NCBI RefSeq assembly: GCF_016742955.1
Contig: NZ_JABBYC010000003.1
Location: 62,001 to 126,000, forward strand
From: Myceligenerans indicum
GTDB taxonomy: Bacteria > Actinomycetota > Actinomycetes > Actinomycetales > Cellulomonadaceae
DNA: 64,000 nt
Direction of reading: 5' to 3'
The notes beneath the pieces are model-generated. The model ran no database searches. It was not told the DNA's origin and saw only the letters and a program-made list of their open reading frames with translations. The translations under genes were made by a program, and so were the position numbers. Positions 17,310 to 27,470 of this stretch are shown piece by piece. How positions within the stretch are numbered: the first letter of the stretch is position 1; each line of letters opens with the position of its first letter.

Positions 17310-18566
17310 GTGCCTTCCGTCAACGCAGCGTCCCGCGCCGTCTTCGTCGTCTTTGCCGCAAGCGGCTTCGCGTTCGCGAGCTGGGCGTCCCGTCTCCCTG
17401 CCGTCCGGGACCATCTCGGCCTGTCCGAACACCAGATGGGCCTCCTGCTCCTGACAGCAGCCGTCGGATCGGTCGCGGCACTCCCCCTGTCCGGCATCAT
17501 CGTCCAGCGGATCGGCACCGCACGCACTGTGCTCGGCTTCGCCGTGGTGATGACCACGGGAATCGCACTGGCGGGATTCGGCGCATTCTGGGAACAGGAC
17601 CTGGTCGTCCGCGGCGGGATGATCCTCATGGGCATCGGCGCCGGGGTGTGGGACGCCGCCATGAACCTGGAGGGCGCAGCCGTCGAGAAGCAGCTCGGCC
17701 GGTCGATCATGCCCCACTACCACGCGGGGTTCTCCTTCGGCACCGTGGTCGGTGCCGGGATCGGCGCCGGAGTCGCATTCCTCGGGATGCCGTTGCAGTG
17801 GCACCTGATCGCGACCGGAGTGGTGGCACTGACGTCGGTCATCGCATCCGTGCCGGCCTTCCTCCCGGAGTCGGCCGTGCGTGCCGCCGGCAGCGACTCC
17901 TCGGGCCACGACCTGTCCCAGGGCCCGGACATGTACGCGGATCCTGCCACCGCCACGCCGTCGGACAGCACACACACCGGGCTGCGCGGGATGCTCGGGG
18001 CGTGGCGTGAGCCACGCACCCTCGCGATCGGTCTCGTCGTGCTGGCCGCGGCGCTCACGGAGGGCGTCGCGAACGACTGGGTGGGGCTCGCCGTCGTGGA
18101 CGGATTCGGGGTGACGAACGGCACCGGCGCGGTGGGGCTGGCCGTGTTCCTCGTGTTCATGACGGTCATGCGACTGGCGGGCACGCGCGCCATCGATCGG
18201 TTCGGGCGGGTCCCGATGCTTCGGGTGACCATGCTGCTCGCGATCATCGGCGTGACGGTCTTCGCACTCGTGCCGTGGATGTGGCTTGCCCTGGTGGGTG
18301 TGGCGCTGTGGGGCATGGGTGCGGCCCTCGGCTTCCCGATGGGCATGTCCGCGTCGTCGGACGACCCGGAGCATGCGCCGATGCGCCTGGCCGCCGTGTC
18401 GACGATCGGCTACGCGGCGTTCTTCATCGGCCCGCCGCTCATCGGCTTCCTGGCAGACCACACCGGATACCGGCTTGCCATCCTGGTCCTGACGGTCCCG
18501 GCGGTCCTCGGCCTGACGGTCTCGGCCGTGATCAGGGAGCCCGCTGCCGCGAAGCCCGCGGCATGA
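17310..18566 (+). CDS. MFS transporter
   Basis: A 418-residue major facilitator with about 12 membrane segments. The first is VFVVFAASGFAFASWASRLP, and a central cytoplasmic loop (about residues 190-230) is polar. The fold and the N-terminal RLPAVRDHLGLSEHQMG are like the YbjJ/FucP-type sugar or drug transporters. The GTG at 17310 (VPSVNAAS) is used because the longer open frame runs back through the antisense lacI-family gene. The divergent regulator suggests an inducible solute, identity unknown. Confidence 0.88.
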   Translation: MPSVNAASRAVFVVFAASGFAFASWASRLPAVRDHLGLSEHQMGLLLLTAAVGSVAALPLSGIIVQRIGTARTVLGFAVVMTTGIALAGFGAFWEQDLVVRGGMILMGIGAGVWDAAMNLEGAAVEKQLGRSIMPHYHAGFSFGTVVGAGIGAGVAFLGMPLQWHLIATGVVALTSVIASVPAFLPESAVRAAGSDSSGHDLSQGPDMYADPATATPSDSTHTGLRGMLGAWREPRTLAIGLVVLAAALTEGVANDWVGLAVVDGFGVTNGTGAVGLAVFLVFMTVMRLAGTRAIDRFGRVPMLRVTMLLAIIGVTVFALVPWMWLALVGVALWGMGAALGFPMGMSASSDDPEHAPMRLAAVSTIGYAAFFIGPPLIGFLADHTGYRLAILVLTVPAVLGLTVSAVIREPAAAKPAA

Positions 18567-18606
18567 CGGTCCGTGGCACCGGGTCCGGCCGAGCGTCGGG
18601 CACCGC

Positions 18607-21540
18607 TCACCAGTTGCGCGTCGTACCCGGGGTGTTCGGCGGGAGCTTCACGGCGTGCGGGTGGAGCACGTACGTGAGCCCATCGGTCGAGGTCTGCCAC
18701 ACGCGCTCGAAGTTCTCGCGGCTGTAGACCACGCGGACCTGCTCGTTCGTGGCCCTGTTCGGGTCGTTGAGCACCGGGTCGCCGTCGGCCGTGAACCCGA
18801 CGATCGTCAGCAGGTGGCCGTCGGTCGCGTAGCCGGCCTCCGGCATCTCTTCCCGCGCGAAGTTCACCGAGACCACCAGCGGGATTCCGGCCGCGACGAA
18901 CCTCTCGGCCTCGGCCAATGAACGCAGGCGCGTCACGAACGACTCCAGGCCGAACCGGTGCGCGTACGCCGTGTTGAACGGCCAGTTCCCCGCGCCGCCG
19001 TACGCGTAGTCCCAGGAGTTGATCGCGGCGTGGTCCACCTGGGGGTCGCCCGCCGGCGCCTCGATGTCCTCGAGCAGTGCGGCGGGGACCTCGTGCTTCT
19101 TCCCGTAGGAGTACATGACCATCGTGGTCGACGTCGGCGAGCACCACACCTGACCGCCACCACCGAACTGGGGGTACTCGCCGAGGTGCGTGAGCTGGCT
19201 GTATTGCGGGACGTCGAGCTCGACCGCACGGTCCAGGGTGAACTCGCTGGTGCCTTCGTAGCGCCCGTCCGGCAGGTACTCGTTGGTCATGGTGGACACG
19301 GACGCGAGACGCGGCGACGCGGTGGAGCCCGCCGGGCGGTACAGGGTCGCCCGGGTCTGGAACGCCGTGGGCTCGTGGCCGGTCCTGGCCACGTAGGTGT
19401 CCGTGAACAGGCGGGCGTCCTCGTCGTGCTGGCCGTCGACGGAGGTCCGGTGGATGTCACCCACGGAGCCGTCGGCGGGGGCGAAGTCGCTGCCGCTCGC
19501 CCACCGGCCCATGACGAACCACTTGGTCCACGTGCCGTCGTCCTTGCGCCCGCGGAACTCGACCTGTATCCACGTCCCCGTGGGTGTGGTCGCGTTCCAC
19601 GAGGTCACCGACTCGTCGACCGGGTAGCCGAGCTCCACCACGGGCGACGTCCACGTACCCGTCTCGTACTCGACCGGGGTTCCGTCGCCGTGCGGGTCCG
19701 TGTACTCCACCGTGGGTCCCGTCCCCCGGATCCGCAGCGCTCCACCCGCGCCGGGCCGCAGGTTCTCCCGGGCCCCTTCGGACAGCCCCCGGTGCCCGGA
19801 CCAGTGGGTGGTGGTGATCCGGTCGCCGTCGTCGGTGTTCTCCTCGTCGTTGTCGTCCCGGCCCGGTTCGTCGCCCGGCCCGTGCAGTACGACGTCGTCC
19901 GCCTTCACGAAGAACTGCCGGTGGGCCAGCCAGACCTGGTGGTACCGGGACTCCCCGAGCACGTCGGTGCGGTCATCGGCGCCCGTCCCGTCGAAGGTGG
20001 TGGCGCGGTAGTAGTCGGGAACGACGTCCGTCTCGGACACCGCGTACCTCTGGCCGACGCCGATCTCGTACTCCAGGGCACCGACGGTCTGCACCGGGAT
20101 CCCCGGGTACGGGGCGTACGCCTCCGGCTCCGGATAGGCGCGGCCGTAGACGGGTGCGGGCGTGCCACCCGCGACCGTGACGGTCGGCGCCGTCGTCGGC
20201 ACCACGACAGGACGCGACGCCGGATTGTGCAGCCACGCCTTCGCGCCCGCCCACCAGACGCCGAGCCACTCCCCCTCGACCTCGTCCACCACGAGCTTGT
20301 GACCGGACTGCACGCGAGCGCTGATGTCGCTCGCGTCCGTGCTGCCGTCGGCGCCGCCGGGCTTCCACCCGGGATCGCGGACGAGGGGCGCGTCCGACGA
20401 CGGCTCCTGGTGCAGGTACAGGAAGTTCGTACCGGCGCCGTCGGCACACGGGCCGCTCCCTGGGGAGGCCGGCCCGCAGCCCGTGACCTGCTGCGGGTTG
20501 TCGGCGTAGCCCGTCCGCACCTCGACGACGTCGCCCGCCGAGACGTGGGTCGTGGCAGGCCTGTGGCCGCCGATCGGCGCGCCCAGCAGCTCGAAGTAGT
20601 GGTCCCAGTCCCAGTAGGGACCCGGGTCCCAGTGCACGTTCCGGGTGTATCCCTCAAGAATGCCCGGGACCTGGTCGTGGCCGATGATGTGCGCCCGGTC
20701 GAGGGGGATGTCGTAGCGCCGCGCCAGGTACTTCACCAGCCGCGCGGAGGAACGGTACATCTCCTCGGTGTACCAGCCCGCCGTTCCCGCGAAGCCCTCG
20801 TGCTCGATCCCGATCGAGTGCGTGTTCAGGTACCAGTTGCCCGCGTGCCAGCCGATGTCGTCGTTCTCGACATGGTGGGCGACGTGGCCGTCGCCGGACC
20901 GGATCGTGTAGTGCCAGCCCAGGTACTCCGGGTCGAGCACCAGGTCCACCGAGCTCTCGTAGGAGCCCTCGGTGTCGTGGATGACGATGTAGTTCAGGCT
21001 CGGCCCACCCTCGCCGGTGCGCTCGGCCTGGTCGTGATTGCCGTAGGCGGTGGTGTCGCCGGGGGCGTCGGGGTCGTCCTTCTGGTACGGAGCGGGGAGC
21101 CACTCGCAGTCCAGTGCGGCAGGACAGTCGGGCAGGGCCCCTGCCGCAGGCCTCACCGCCTCACCTCGTTCGGGGCCGAGAGCCGGATCGCCCTCAAGGA
21201 TCGCTGCCTCACCGGCGGGGGTGATCGCACCCGTCCCGGGGCGAAGTGCCTCGTGGGCCTGCCCGGCGAAGGCTTCGGAGTCGTTCATGCGCGAGGCGGC
21301 GACCTCCCACTCTGCGTTGTCTGCCGCGGATCCTGGTGAGAGCTCCGCCGTCCGGCTCGATGCGTCCCGCGGCCGGGGCGGCGATCCGGGTCCGGTGAGG
21401 CCGTCGTCGACGGCCTGCCTCCGGGAGACCTCGTGCTCGCTGCTCGCCGGCCCGGTGGACGCCGCGGCGGCGGGGACTGCCGCGGCATTCGCGAGGACGG
21501 CGGCGGCGATCAGTGCCGTGGTGCGCCGAAGGTGCGTCAC
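18607..21540 (-). CDS. Secreted N-acetylmuramoyl-L-alanine amidase with C-terminal C39-like peptidase domain
   Basis: A 977-residue exported protein. The Sec signal (ALIAAAVLANAAAVPAAAAS) follows the GTG start at 21540, which has GAGAGGAAC upstream. An Amidase_2 domain lies around 183-330: YIVIHDTEG, WHYTIRSGDGHVAHHV, HSIGIEHEGF, IIGHDQVPG, i.e. the zinc ligands of a T7-lysozyme-like amidase. The middle contains SH3-like and low-complexity segments. The C-terminal ~180 residues form a C39-like papain-fold peptidase: Cys near 801 in QVWCSPTST, His near 909 in DGHLLTIVGF, then NDP. It could cut both the stem-peptide amide and peptide bonds. It may be an autolysin or a weapon against other cells; no immunity gene is adjacent. 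Confidence 0.9.
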   Translation of the reverse strand: MTHLRRTTALIAAAVLANAAAVPAAAASTGPASSEHEVSRRQAVDDGLTGPGSPPRPRDASSRTAELSPGSAADNAEWEVAASRMNDSEAFAGQAHEALRPGTGAITPAGEAAILEGDPALGPERGEAVRPAAGALPDCPAALDCEWLPAPYQKDDPDAPGDTTAYGNHDQAERTGEGGPSLNYIVIHDTEGSYESSVDLVLDPEYLGWHYTIRSGDGHVAHHVENDDIGWHAGNWYLNTHSIGIEHEGFAGTAGWYTEEMYRSSARLVKYLARRYDIPLDRAHIIGHDQVPGILEGYTRNVHWDPGPYWDWDHYFELLGAPIGGHRPATTHVSAGDVVEVRTGYADNPQQVTGCGPASPGSGPCADGAGTNFLYLHQEPSSDAPLVRDPGWKPGGADGSTDASDISARVQSGHKLVVDEVEGEWLGVWWAGAKAWLHNPASRPVVVPTTAPTVTVAGGTPAPVYGRAYPEPEAYAPYPGIPVQTVGALEYEIGVGQRYAVSETDVVPDYYRATTFDGTGADDRTDVLGESRYHQVWLAHRQFFVKADDVVLHGPGDEPGRDDNDEENTDDGDRITTTHWSGHRGLSEGARENLRPGAGGALRIRGTGPTVEYTDPHGDGTPVEYETGTWTSPVVELGYPVDESVTSWNATTPTGTWIQVEFRGRKDDGTWTKWFVMGRWASGSDFAPADGSVGDIHRTSVDGQHDEDARLFTDTYVARTGHEPTAFQTRATLYRPAGSTASPRLASVSTMTNEYLPDGRYEGTSEFTLDRAVELDVPQYSQLTHLGEYPQFGGGGQVWCSPTSTTMVMYSYGKKHEVPAALLEDIEAPAGDPQVDHAAINSWDYAYGGAGNWPFNTAYAHRFGLESFVTRLRSLAEAERFVAAGIPLVVSVNFAREEMPEAGYATDGHLLTIVGFTADGDPVLNDPNRATNEQVRVVYSRENFERVWQTSTDGLTYVLHPHAVKLPPNTPGTTRNW

Positions 21541-21854
21541 GAACGTTCCTCTCGTCGGCCGGACGGATGGGTCCGAGAGCATCAGATCGCGACACGAATC
21601 TATATGGAAGAAGGAGAACGATCCATCCGACAACTCCTGCGGGTTCGTGAATGTCCCCCGCGGCCTCCTCACCGGAACTGTCCCTGGTTCGGTACCGACG
21701 GCGCGTCGGTGACCGGACGGAACAGGTCATCCAGGGCACGTCATCGGGGAATGGCACACGATGCATGCGATGGCCGGGGGGGGCAGGCTGCCGTGCTCCG
21801 GCCACGGGCCGGCGGGACGTGCGCGCGTGGAGCCGCGTGCGCGGGCGGAGAGGC
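21541..21854. other. Intergenic region upstream of the amidase gene
   Basis: 314 bases between the amidase start and the hadB stop, both minus strand. It should carry the amidase promoter and the end of the hadAB transcript. An AT-richer patch (21590-21625) is the likeliest promoter area, and a run of 8 G lies at 21776-21783. No convincing ORF, RNA gene or clean hairpin is seen. Confidence 0.4.
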
Positions 21855-22322
21855 TCAGCCGTCGAGCCGGACGACCGCCTGGGTCTTCATGAGCACCTTG
21901 GCGCCCTCGAACGTGACCGTCAGGTCCACGCGGGTGGTGCCTGCCTCCACGTCGATCGCGCCGATCTTTCCGCTGACCTCGACCGTCGCCACGCCGTCGG
22001 CGGGCACGGGAACGGGGCGGGAGAAACGGGTCGTGTAGTCGACGACGGCGCCGGGGTCACCGGCCCACTCGGTGACGAGGCCGACGACACTGCCCATCGT
22101 CAGCATGCCGTGCGCGATGACGCCGGGGAGCCCGACGCCCTCGGCGAACTCCTGGTCCCAGTGGATCCGGTTGAAGTCCCCGCTGGCGCCGGCGTAGCGC
22201 ACGAGGCGCGACCGGTCGAGCTCGACGGTGCGGGTGCCGATCTGGTCGCCCACGGCGAGGGCGCCGAGTCGCGGGCGCGCGACGGCAGACGGCTCGTGCG
22301 ACTGTTCGGTCCGGGCGGTCAT
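21855..22322 (-). CDS. hadB: (3R)-hydroxyacyl-ACP dehydratase subunit HadB (MaoC-like)
   Basis: A 155-residue hot-dog-fold protein with the MaoC hydratase 2 motif: YAGASGDFNRIHWDQEFAEG (catalytic Asp/His) and the helix PGVIAHGMLTMG. It works as a heterodimer with HadA to dehydrate 3-hydroxyacyl-ACP in fatty-acid elongation. Its ATG overlaps the hadA stop by four bases (ATGA, 22322-22319), which suits equimolar synthesis. Confidence 0.92.
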   Translation of the reverse strand: MTARTEQSHEPSAVARPRLGALAVGDQIGTRTVELDRSRLVRYAGASGDFNRIHWDQEFAEGVGLPGVIAHGMLTMGSVVGLVTEWAGDPGAVVDYTTRFSRPVPVPADGVATVEVSGKIGAIDVEAGTTRVDLTVTFEGAKVLMKTQAVVRLDG

Positions 22323-22795
22323 GCGTCCTCCCCGCGGACGGCGAGCGTCGAGGTCACCGTGACGACGGGTGTGCCCGGAACGGTGTCTGAGCCGAAACCC
22401 GTCTCCGACGTCGCGAAGATCTCACACCGGGTGGTGACCATCGACAGCGCGCCGCGACTGGTGACGGAGTCGACGTGCAGCACCGTCACGAGTTCGTCTC
22501 CGGCGACGATCGGATGGTGGTGCGTGAAGCGCTCATCGGCGTGGACCACACGCGAGAAGTCGATCCCCGCCTCCGGGTCGGAGACGTACTGGCTCTCGGC
22601 ACGCTGGGCGATCACCACCGCGAAGGTGGGTGGCGCGACGAGGTCCGGATAGCCCAGACCCCGCGCCGCCACGAGATCATGGTGCGCGGGGTCGGTGGCT
22701 CCGACGGCCTCGGCGAACTCGCGGATCTTCTCGCGTCCTACGGAGTAGGGAGCGGTGGCCGGGTACTCACGGCCCTGGAAGTCGGGGTTCGCCAC
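22319..22795 (-). CDS. hadA: (3R)-hydroxyacyl-ACP dehydratase subunit HadA
   Basis: A 158-residue N-terminal-type MaoC-like dehydratase domain (YSVGREKIREFAEAVGATDP, PPTFAVVIAQ, ADERFTHHHPIVAGDEL). This is the non-catalytic, acyl-chain-binding partner of HadB. GTG start at 22795 with GGAG 7 bases upstream. It lies directly after rpmG, the standard actinobacterial arrangement rpmG-hadA-hadB. Confidence 0.92.
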   Translation of the reverse strand: MANPDFQGREYPATAPYSVGREKIREFAEAVGATDPAHHDLVAARGLGYPDLVAPPTFAVVIAQRAESQYVSDPEAGIDFSRVVHADERFTHHHPIVAGDELVTVLHVDSVTSRGALSMVTTRCEIFATSETGFGSDTVPGTPVVTVTSTLAVRGEDA

Positions 22796-22829
22796 GTGAC
22801 AGCTCCGTCGGTGGAATCCTGCCGCTGGG

Positions 22830-23000
22830 TCAGCGGGTCTCGCGGTGCGACGTGTGCTTGCCGCAGCGCGGGCAGAACTTCGCCATCTCGAGCCGGTCCG
22901 GGTTGTTCCGGCGGTTCTTCTTCGTGATGTAGTTCCGCTCCTTGCAGTCCACGCAGGCCATCGTGATCTTGGGGCGGACGTCAGCGCTCTTGCTGGCCAT
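22830..23000 (-). CDS. rpmG: 50S ribosomal protein L33 (zinc-ribbon form)
   Basis: A 56-residue protein starting [20 protein letters not shown] and ending KHTSHRETR. Two Cys pairs (CVDC and CPRC) show that this is the zinc-binding form. The ATG at 23000 follows GAGAGGTGAGAGCC. It lies between tRNA-Met and hadA, its usual position. Confidence 0.97.
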   Translation of the reverse strand: MASKSADVRPKITMACVDCKERNYITKKNRRNNPDRLEMAKFCPRCGKHTSHRETR

Positions 23001-23091
23001 GGCTCTCACCTCTCGCGCCTCGACGGAGGCGCCATGTGTGCGGATGATGTGTTACGGATTCCGCCCGGCGACCAGCGCCGGGCGGAGGCGG

Positions 23092-23165
23092 TAGCGAGGG
23101 CGGGGATCGAACCCGCGACCTCACGATTATGAGTCGTGCGCTCTGACCATCTGAGCTACCCCGCC
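23092..23165 (-). tRNA. tRNA-Met (CAT), elongator type
   Basis: A 74-nt cloverleaf: 5' GGCGGGG acceptor pairing with CCTCGCT (with G-U pairs including 1-72), anticodon loop CTCATAA, T loop TTCGATC, discriminator A, no encoded CCA. The paired first base argues for the elongator. It lies between tRNA-Thr and rpmG. Confidence 0.95.
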
Positions 23166-23229
23166 GCACGTGATCGAACGCGAGGCCTCCCACCCGTATT
23201 CCGGTGGGCGACCCCGCGCCAATTCACAG

Positions 23230-23302
23230 AGCCCCGAAAGGGAATCGAACCCTTGACCTTCTCCTTACCATGGAGACGCTCTGCCGACTGAGCTATCGGG
23301 GC
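23230..23302 (-). tRNA. tRNA-Thr (GGT)
   Basis: A 73-nt cloverleaf with perfect acceptor GCCCCGA/TCGGGGC, anticodon loop ATGGTAA (GGT) on a CTCC/GGAG stem, and T loop TTCGATT. Discriminator is U and CCA is not encoded. Probably co-transcribed with tRNA-Met and rpmG. Confidence 0.95.
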
Positions 23303-23522
23303 AGCGAGGAAGACTCTACATGTCCTCGGGCCTGGAGCGAAATCGAATCGGATGTGACATGAGCCGCTCTGTCGCTCCTCACTGACCTGCGCGGGGCTGC
23401 CACCGTTTGACGGCCCTCCGGCGACCGGGTCACGCTGGAAATCTGAGCGCACGGCGTCAGAGCGGAGACTGTGATGCGGCCTTCCCGACCGATCCGCGCC
23501 CGGCACGGGCCGGTGTGGTGAC

Positions 23523-23990
23523 ATGCCGTCGTGGCGCAGTTTCCTCGACCGGTTCCGCCCGGCCGGCACGCCCGGCGCGGCGGCCCGCCGCGGAGTGCCC
23601 GCGGACCGTGTCGCCGAGACGGAGGCCGAGCTCGCCCCGGTGCTCGGGCTGCTGGATGACGCGGAGACGGAGGCGGCGCGGATCCGTGCCGCTGCGGCCG
23701 ACGACGCCGCGCGGATCCGGCGGCAGGCGGCCGAGGAAGCGGCAGCGACCGCGGACCGCGCCCGGATGCGCTCCGCCGAGGTCCGGGCCGACGTCGCGGC
23801 ACGCGTACGCCGGACCGCCGACACCGAGGTCGCCGCTGCCACCGCCGCCGCGCACGTCCGTGCCGACGAGCTGCGTACACGTGTCGCCGAACGGATGCCG
23901 CGCTACGTGGACCGGGTGGTCGCCGAGGTCGGTGAGCTGATCGAGACGCTGGCCCGGGAGCAACGGCCGCCCGGTGCGAGGCCGGCATGA
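23523..23990 (+). CDS. ntpF: A/V-type ATPase peripheral-stalk subunit (G/H-like)
   Basis: A 155-residue protein. After a Pro/Arg-rich start, residues ~28-130 are one long Ala/Arg/Glu-rich alpha-helical heptad region (AETEAARIRAAAADDAARIR, then RRQAAEEAAATADRARMRSA). It has the composition and position of the G/H stalk subunit that pairs with subunit E. The family is recognised only by helical character and by being first in the operon. It overlaps the next gene by four bases (ATGA). The ATG at 23523 has GGTGTGGTGAC upstream. Confidence 0.7.
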   Translation: MPSWRSFLDRFRPAGTPGAAARRGVPADRVAETEAELAPVLGLLDDAETEAARIRAAAADDAARIRRQAAEEAAATADRARMRSAEVRADVAARVRRTADTEVAAATAAAHVRADELRTRVAERMPRYVDRVVAEVGELIETLAREQRPPGARPA

Positions 23991-24896
23991 CGGTCGCGTG
24001 GATCGCCGGCAACGTGCGGGCCGCGGCACTGCTCGATCGCCGGGTCGGCTCGCGGCGCGCACGTGAGATGGCGACGTCGTCCTCTCTCGACCGGGTGCTG
24101 CACGCACTTGCCGACGGCCCCTACCAACGAGAGGTCCGGCCGGGTCAGGACCTGGCGCAGGCCCAGCACGGGATCGCGGCGGCTCTCCTGTGGCACCTGC
24201 GTGTCCTGGCCGGCTGGCAGCCCCGCGCGGGATCGGAGGCGCTGCGCGTCCTGGCCGGCTGGTTCGAGGCCGCCAACGTGTGCGAGCACGCGCGCGCCCT
24301 GGCCGGGCTCCGGGCGGAGGAGCCGTACCGGCTGGGCGCGCTGTCGCTGGCCTGGCACCGGCTGGCGGCCACCACCTCGACGGCGGAGCTGCGATCGACC
24401 CTGGCCGACTCCCCGTGGGGAGATCCGGGCGCGGGCACGCCCGAGGCGATCGCCGTGGCGGTGTGGCTCGGCTGGGCCGATCGGGTCCGCTCCGCGGTAC
24501 CCGCGGCGGCCGCGTGGGCCGCCGGCGGCGCGGCGCTGCTCGTCGCACGCCACCGCTTCCTCGACGACGCCCCGCTGAGCGAGCCCGCCGGCAGGCGCGC
24601 CGCACGGGTGCTCGGCGCGAGCGCGGTCGCCGCGCGTTCCCTCGGCGAGTTCACGACACGGCTGCCCACCCGCGCGCGCTGGAGCATGTCCGGGGTCGAG
24701 ACCGTGGCCGACCTGTGGACGGCGGAGGCACGATGGTGGACGCACGTCGAACGGGATGCCCAGCGGCTGCGCCGGACGCCCCGGTTCGATCCGTCCGCGG
24801 TGATCGGTGTCGTCGCGCTGCTCGCGGTGGACGCCCGGCGGTTGCGGGCCGCGCTGGAGCTCGCCGCGCACGGCGGCGAACCGCTGGAGGCCTACG

Positions 24897-24910
<14 letters not shown>
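23987..24910 (+). CDS. ntpC: A/V-type ATPase subunit C (d-like, V0d/AtpC)
   Basis: A 307-residue mostly helical protein starting MTVAWIAGNVRAAALLDRRV, consistent with the funnel-shaped subunit C/d that links the central stalk to the membrane ring. Repeated helical segments end in typical FDPSAVIGVVALLAVDARRL (the family's conserved ...EVxNLRLI-like C-terminal region). Its 3' end overlaps subunit I by 14 bases. Similarity is weaker than for A and B; gene order supports the call. Confidence 0.75.
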
Positions 24911-26722
<1,812 letters not shown>

Positions 26723-26724
26723 CG

Positions 26725-26943
26725 ATGGGAGGCATCGCGGCGATCGGGGCCATGGTGGACATCCAGGGCTTCGGCCTGGCCGGGGTGCGCGTGCTGCCGG
26801 CCGATGGTCCCGACGAGGTGCGTTCGGCGTGGCGTGGCCTCGACGAGGCCGTCGAGCTGGTGATCCTCACGGCGAACGCTGCGGCGGCGCTGGCCGGTGA
26901 GCCGCCCGCCGAGCATCCGCTGACGGCGGTGCTGCCGTCATGA
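26725..26943 (+). CDS. ntpG: A/V-type ATPase subunit F
   Basis: A 72-residue protein with the family's N-terminal strand and helix (IAAIGAMVDIQGFGLAGVRV, where family members read ..IGDxDxxxGFRLAGv) and a second strand VELVILTANAA. Usual length is about 100, so the C-terminal tail that enters the A3B3 ring is short. It begins two bases after the K stop and overlaps subunit E by four bases. Sits on the central stalk with D. Confidence 0.8.
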   Translation: MGGIAAIGAMVDIQGFGLAGVRVLPADGPDEVRSAWRGLDEAVELVILTANAAAALAGEPPAEHPLTAVLPS

Positions 26944-27470
26944 TCCGGCCACGCGCGGAGCGGACGCGGGCCGCACTCGAGCCGGTGCGGTCCGAACTGC
27001 TGCGCCAGGCCCGCACCGACGCCGCCCGGGCTCGCGCGGACGCGGAGGCCGACGCGCGCCGCACCCGGGAGTCGGCCGCGGCGCAGGCTCGGGAGGTGGT
27101 GGACCGGGCGCGCGCCCAGGGGCACGCGCAGGCCGAGGCCGCGGCCGAGGCGAACCGCGTCCGGGCGCGGCGGGCAGGCCGGGCCGAGGAGCTGGCCGCG
27201 CGGCGTGCCGCGCACGACGAGTTGCGCACGGTGGCCGTGGAGGCCGTACGCCTGCGGCTGCGCGACGGCCCTGGCTACCCGGCGCTGCGCGAGACGCTCA
27301 CGGAGGTGGCTCGCCGGCAGCTGGGACCGGAGGCGGACGTACGGGAGGATCCGGGTGGCGGGGTCGTCGCCACGGCCGATGGCCGACGGCTCGACCTCAC
27401 GCTGGCCACGCTCACGGGGCGAGCCTGCGACGGACTCGGTGCCGAGCTGGACGGACTGTGGTCCGTGTGA
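26940..27470 (+). CDS. ntpE: A/V-type ATPase peripheral-stalk subunit E
   Basis: A 176-residue protein. The N-terminal ~100 residues are a long charged helix rich in Ala/Arg/Glu (RTRESAAAQAREVVDRARAQ), and the C-terminal domain is globular (VRLRLRDGPGYPALRETLTE, then GGGVVATADGRRLDLTL), the recognised subunit E layout. It overlaps F by four bases and A by four bases (GTGA). Confidence 0.85.
   Translation: MIRPRAERTRAALEPVRSELLRQARTDAARARADAEADARRTRESAAAQAREVVDRARAQGHAQAEAAAEANRVRARRAGRAEELAARRAAHDELRTVAVEAVRLRLRDGPGYPALRETLTEVARRQLGPEADVREDPGGGVVATADGRRLDLTLATLTGRACDGLGAELDGLWSV

Noticed and set aside
21776..21783. Run of 8 G as a possible phase-variation tract
   Set aside because: It lies in non-coding DNA of a ~70% G+C genome, not in a promoter spacer or reading frame that it could switch.
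21651..22652. 333-codon plus-strand frame opposite hadAB
   Set aside because: Hot-dog-fold dehydratase motifs are on the minus strand; the plus frame has no recognisable domain or RBS.
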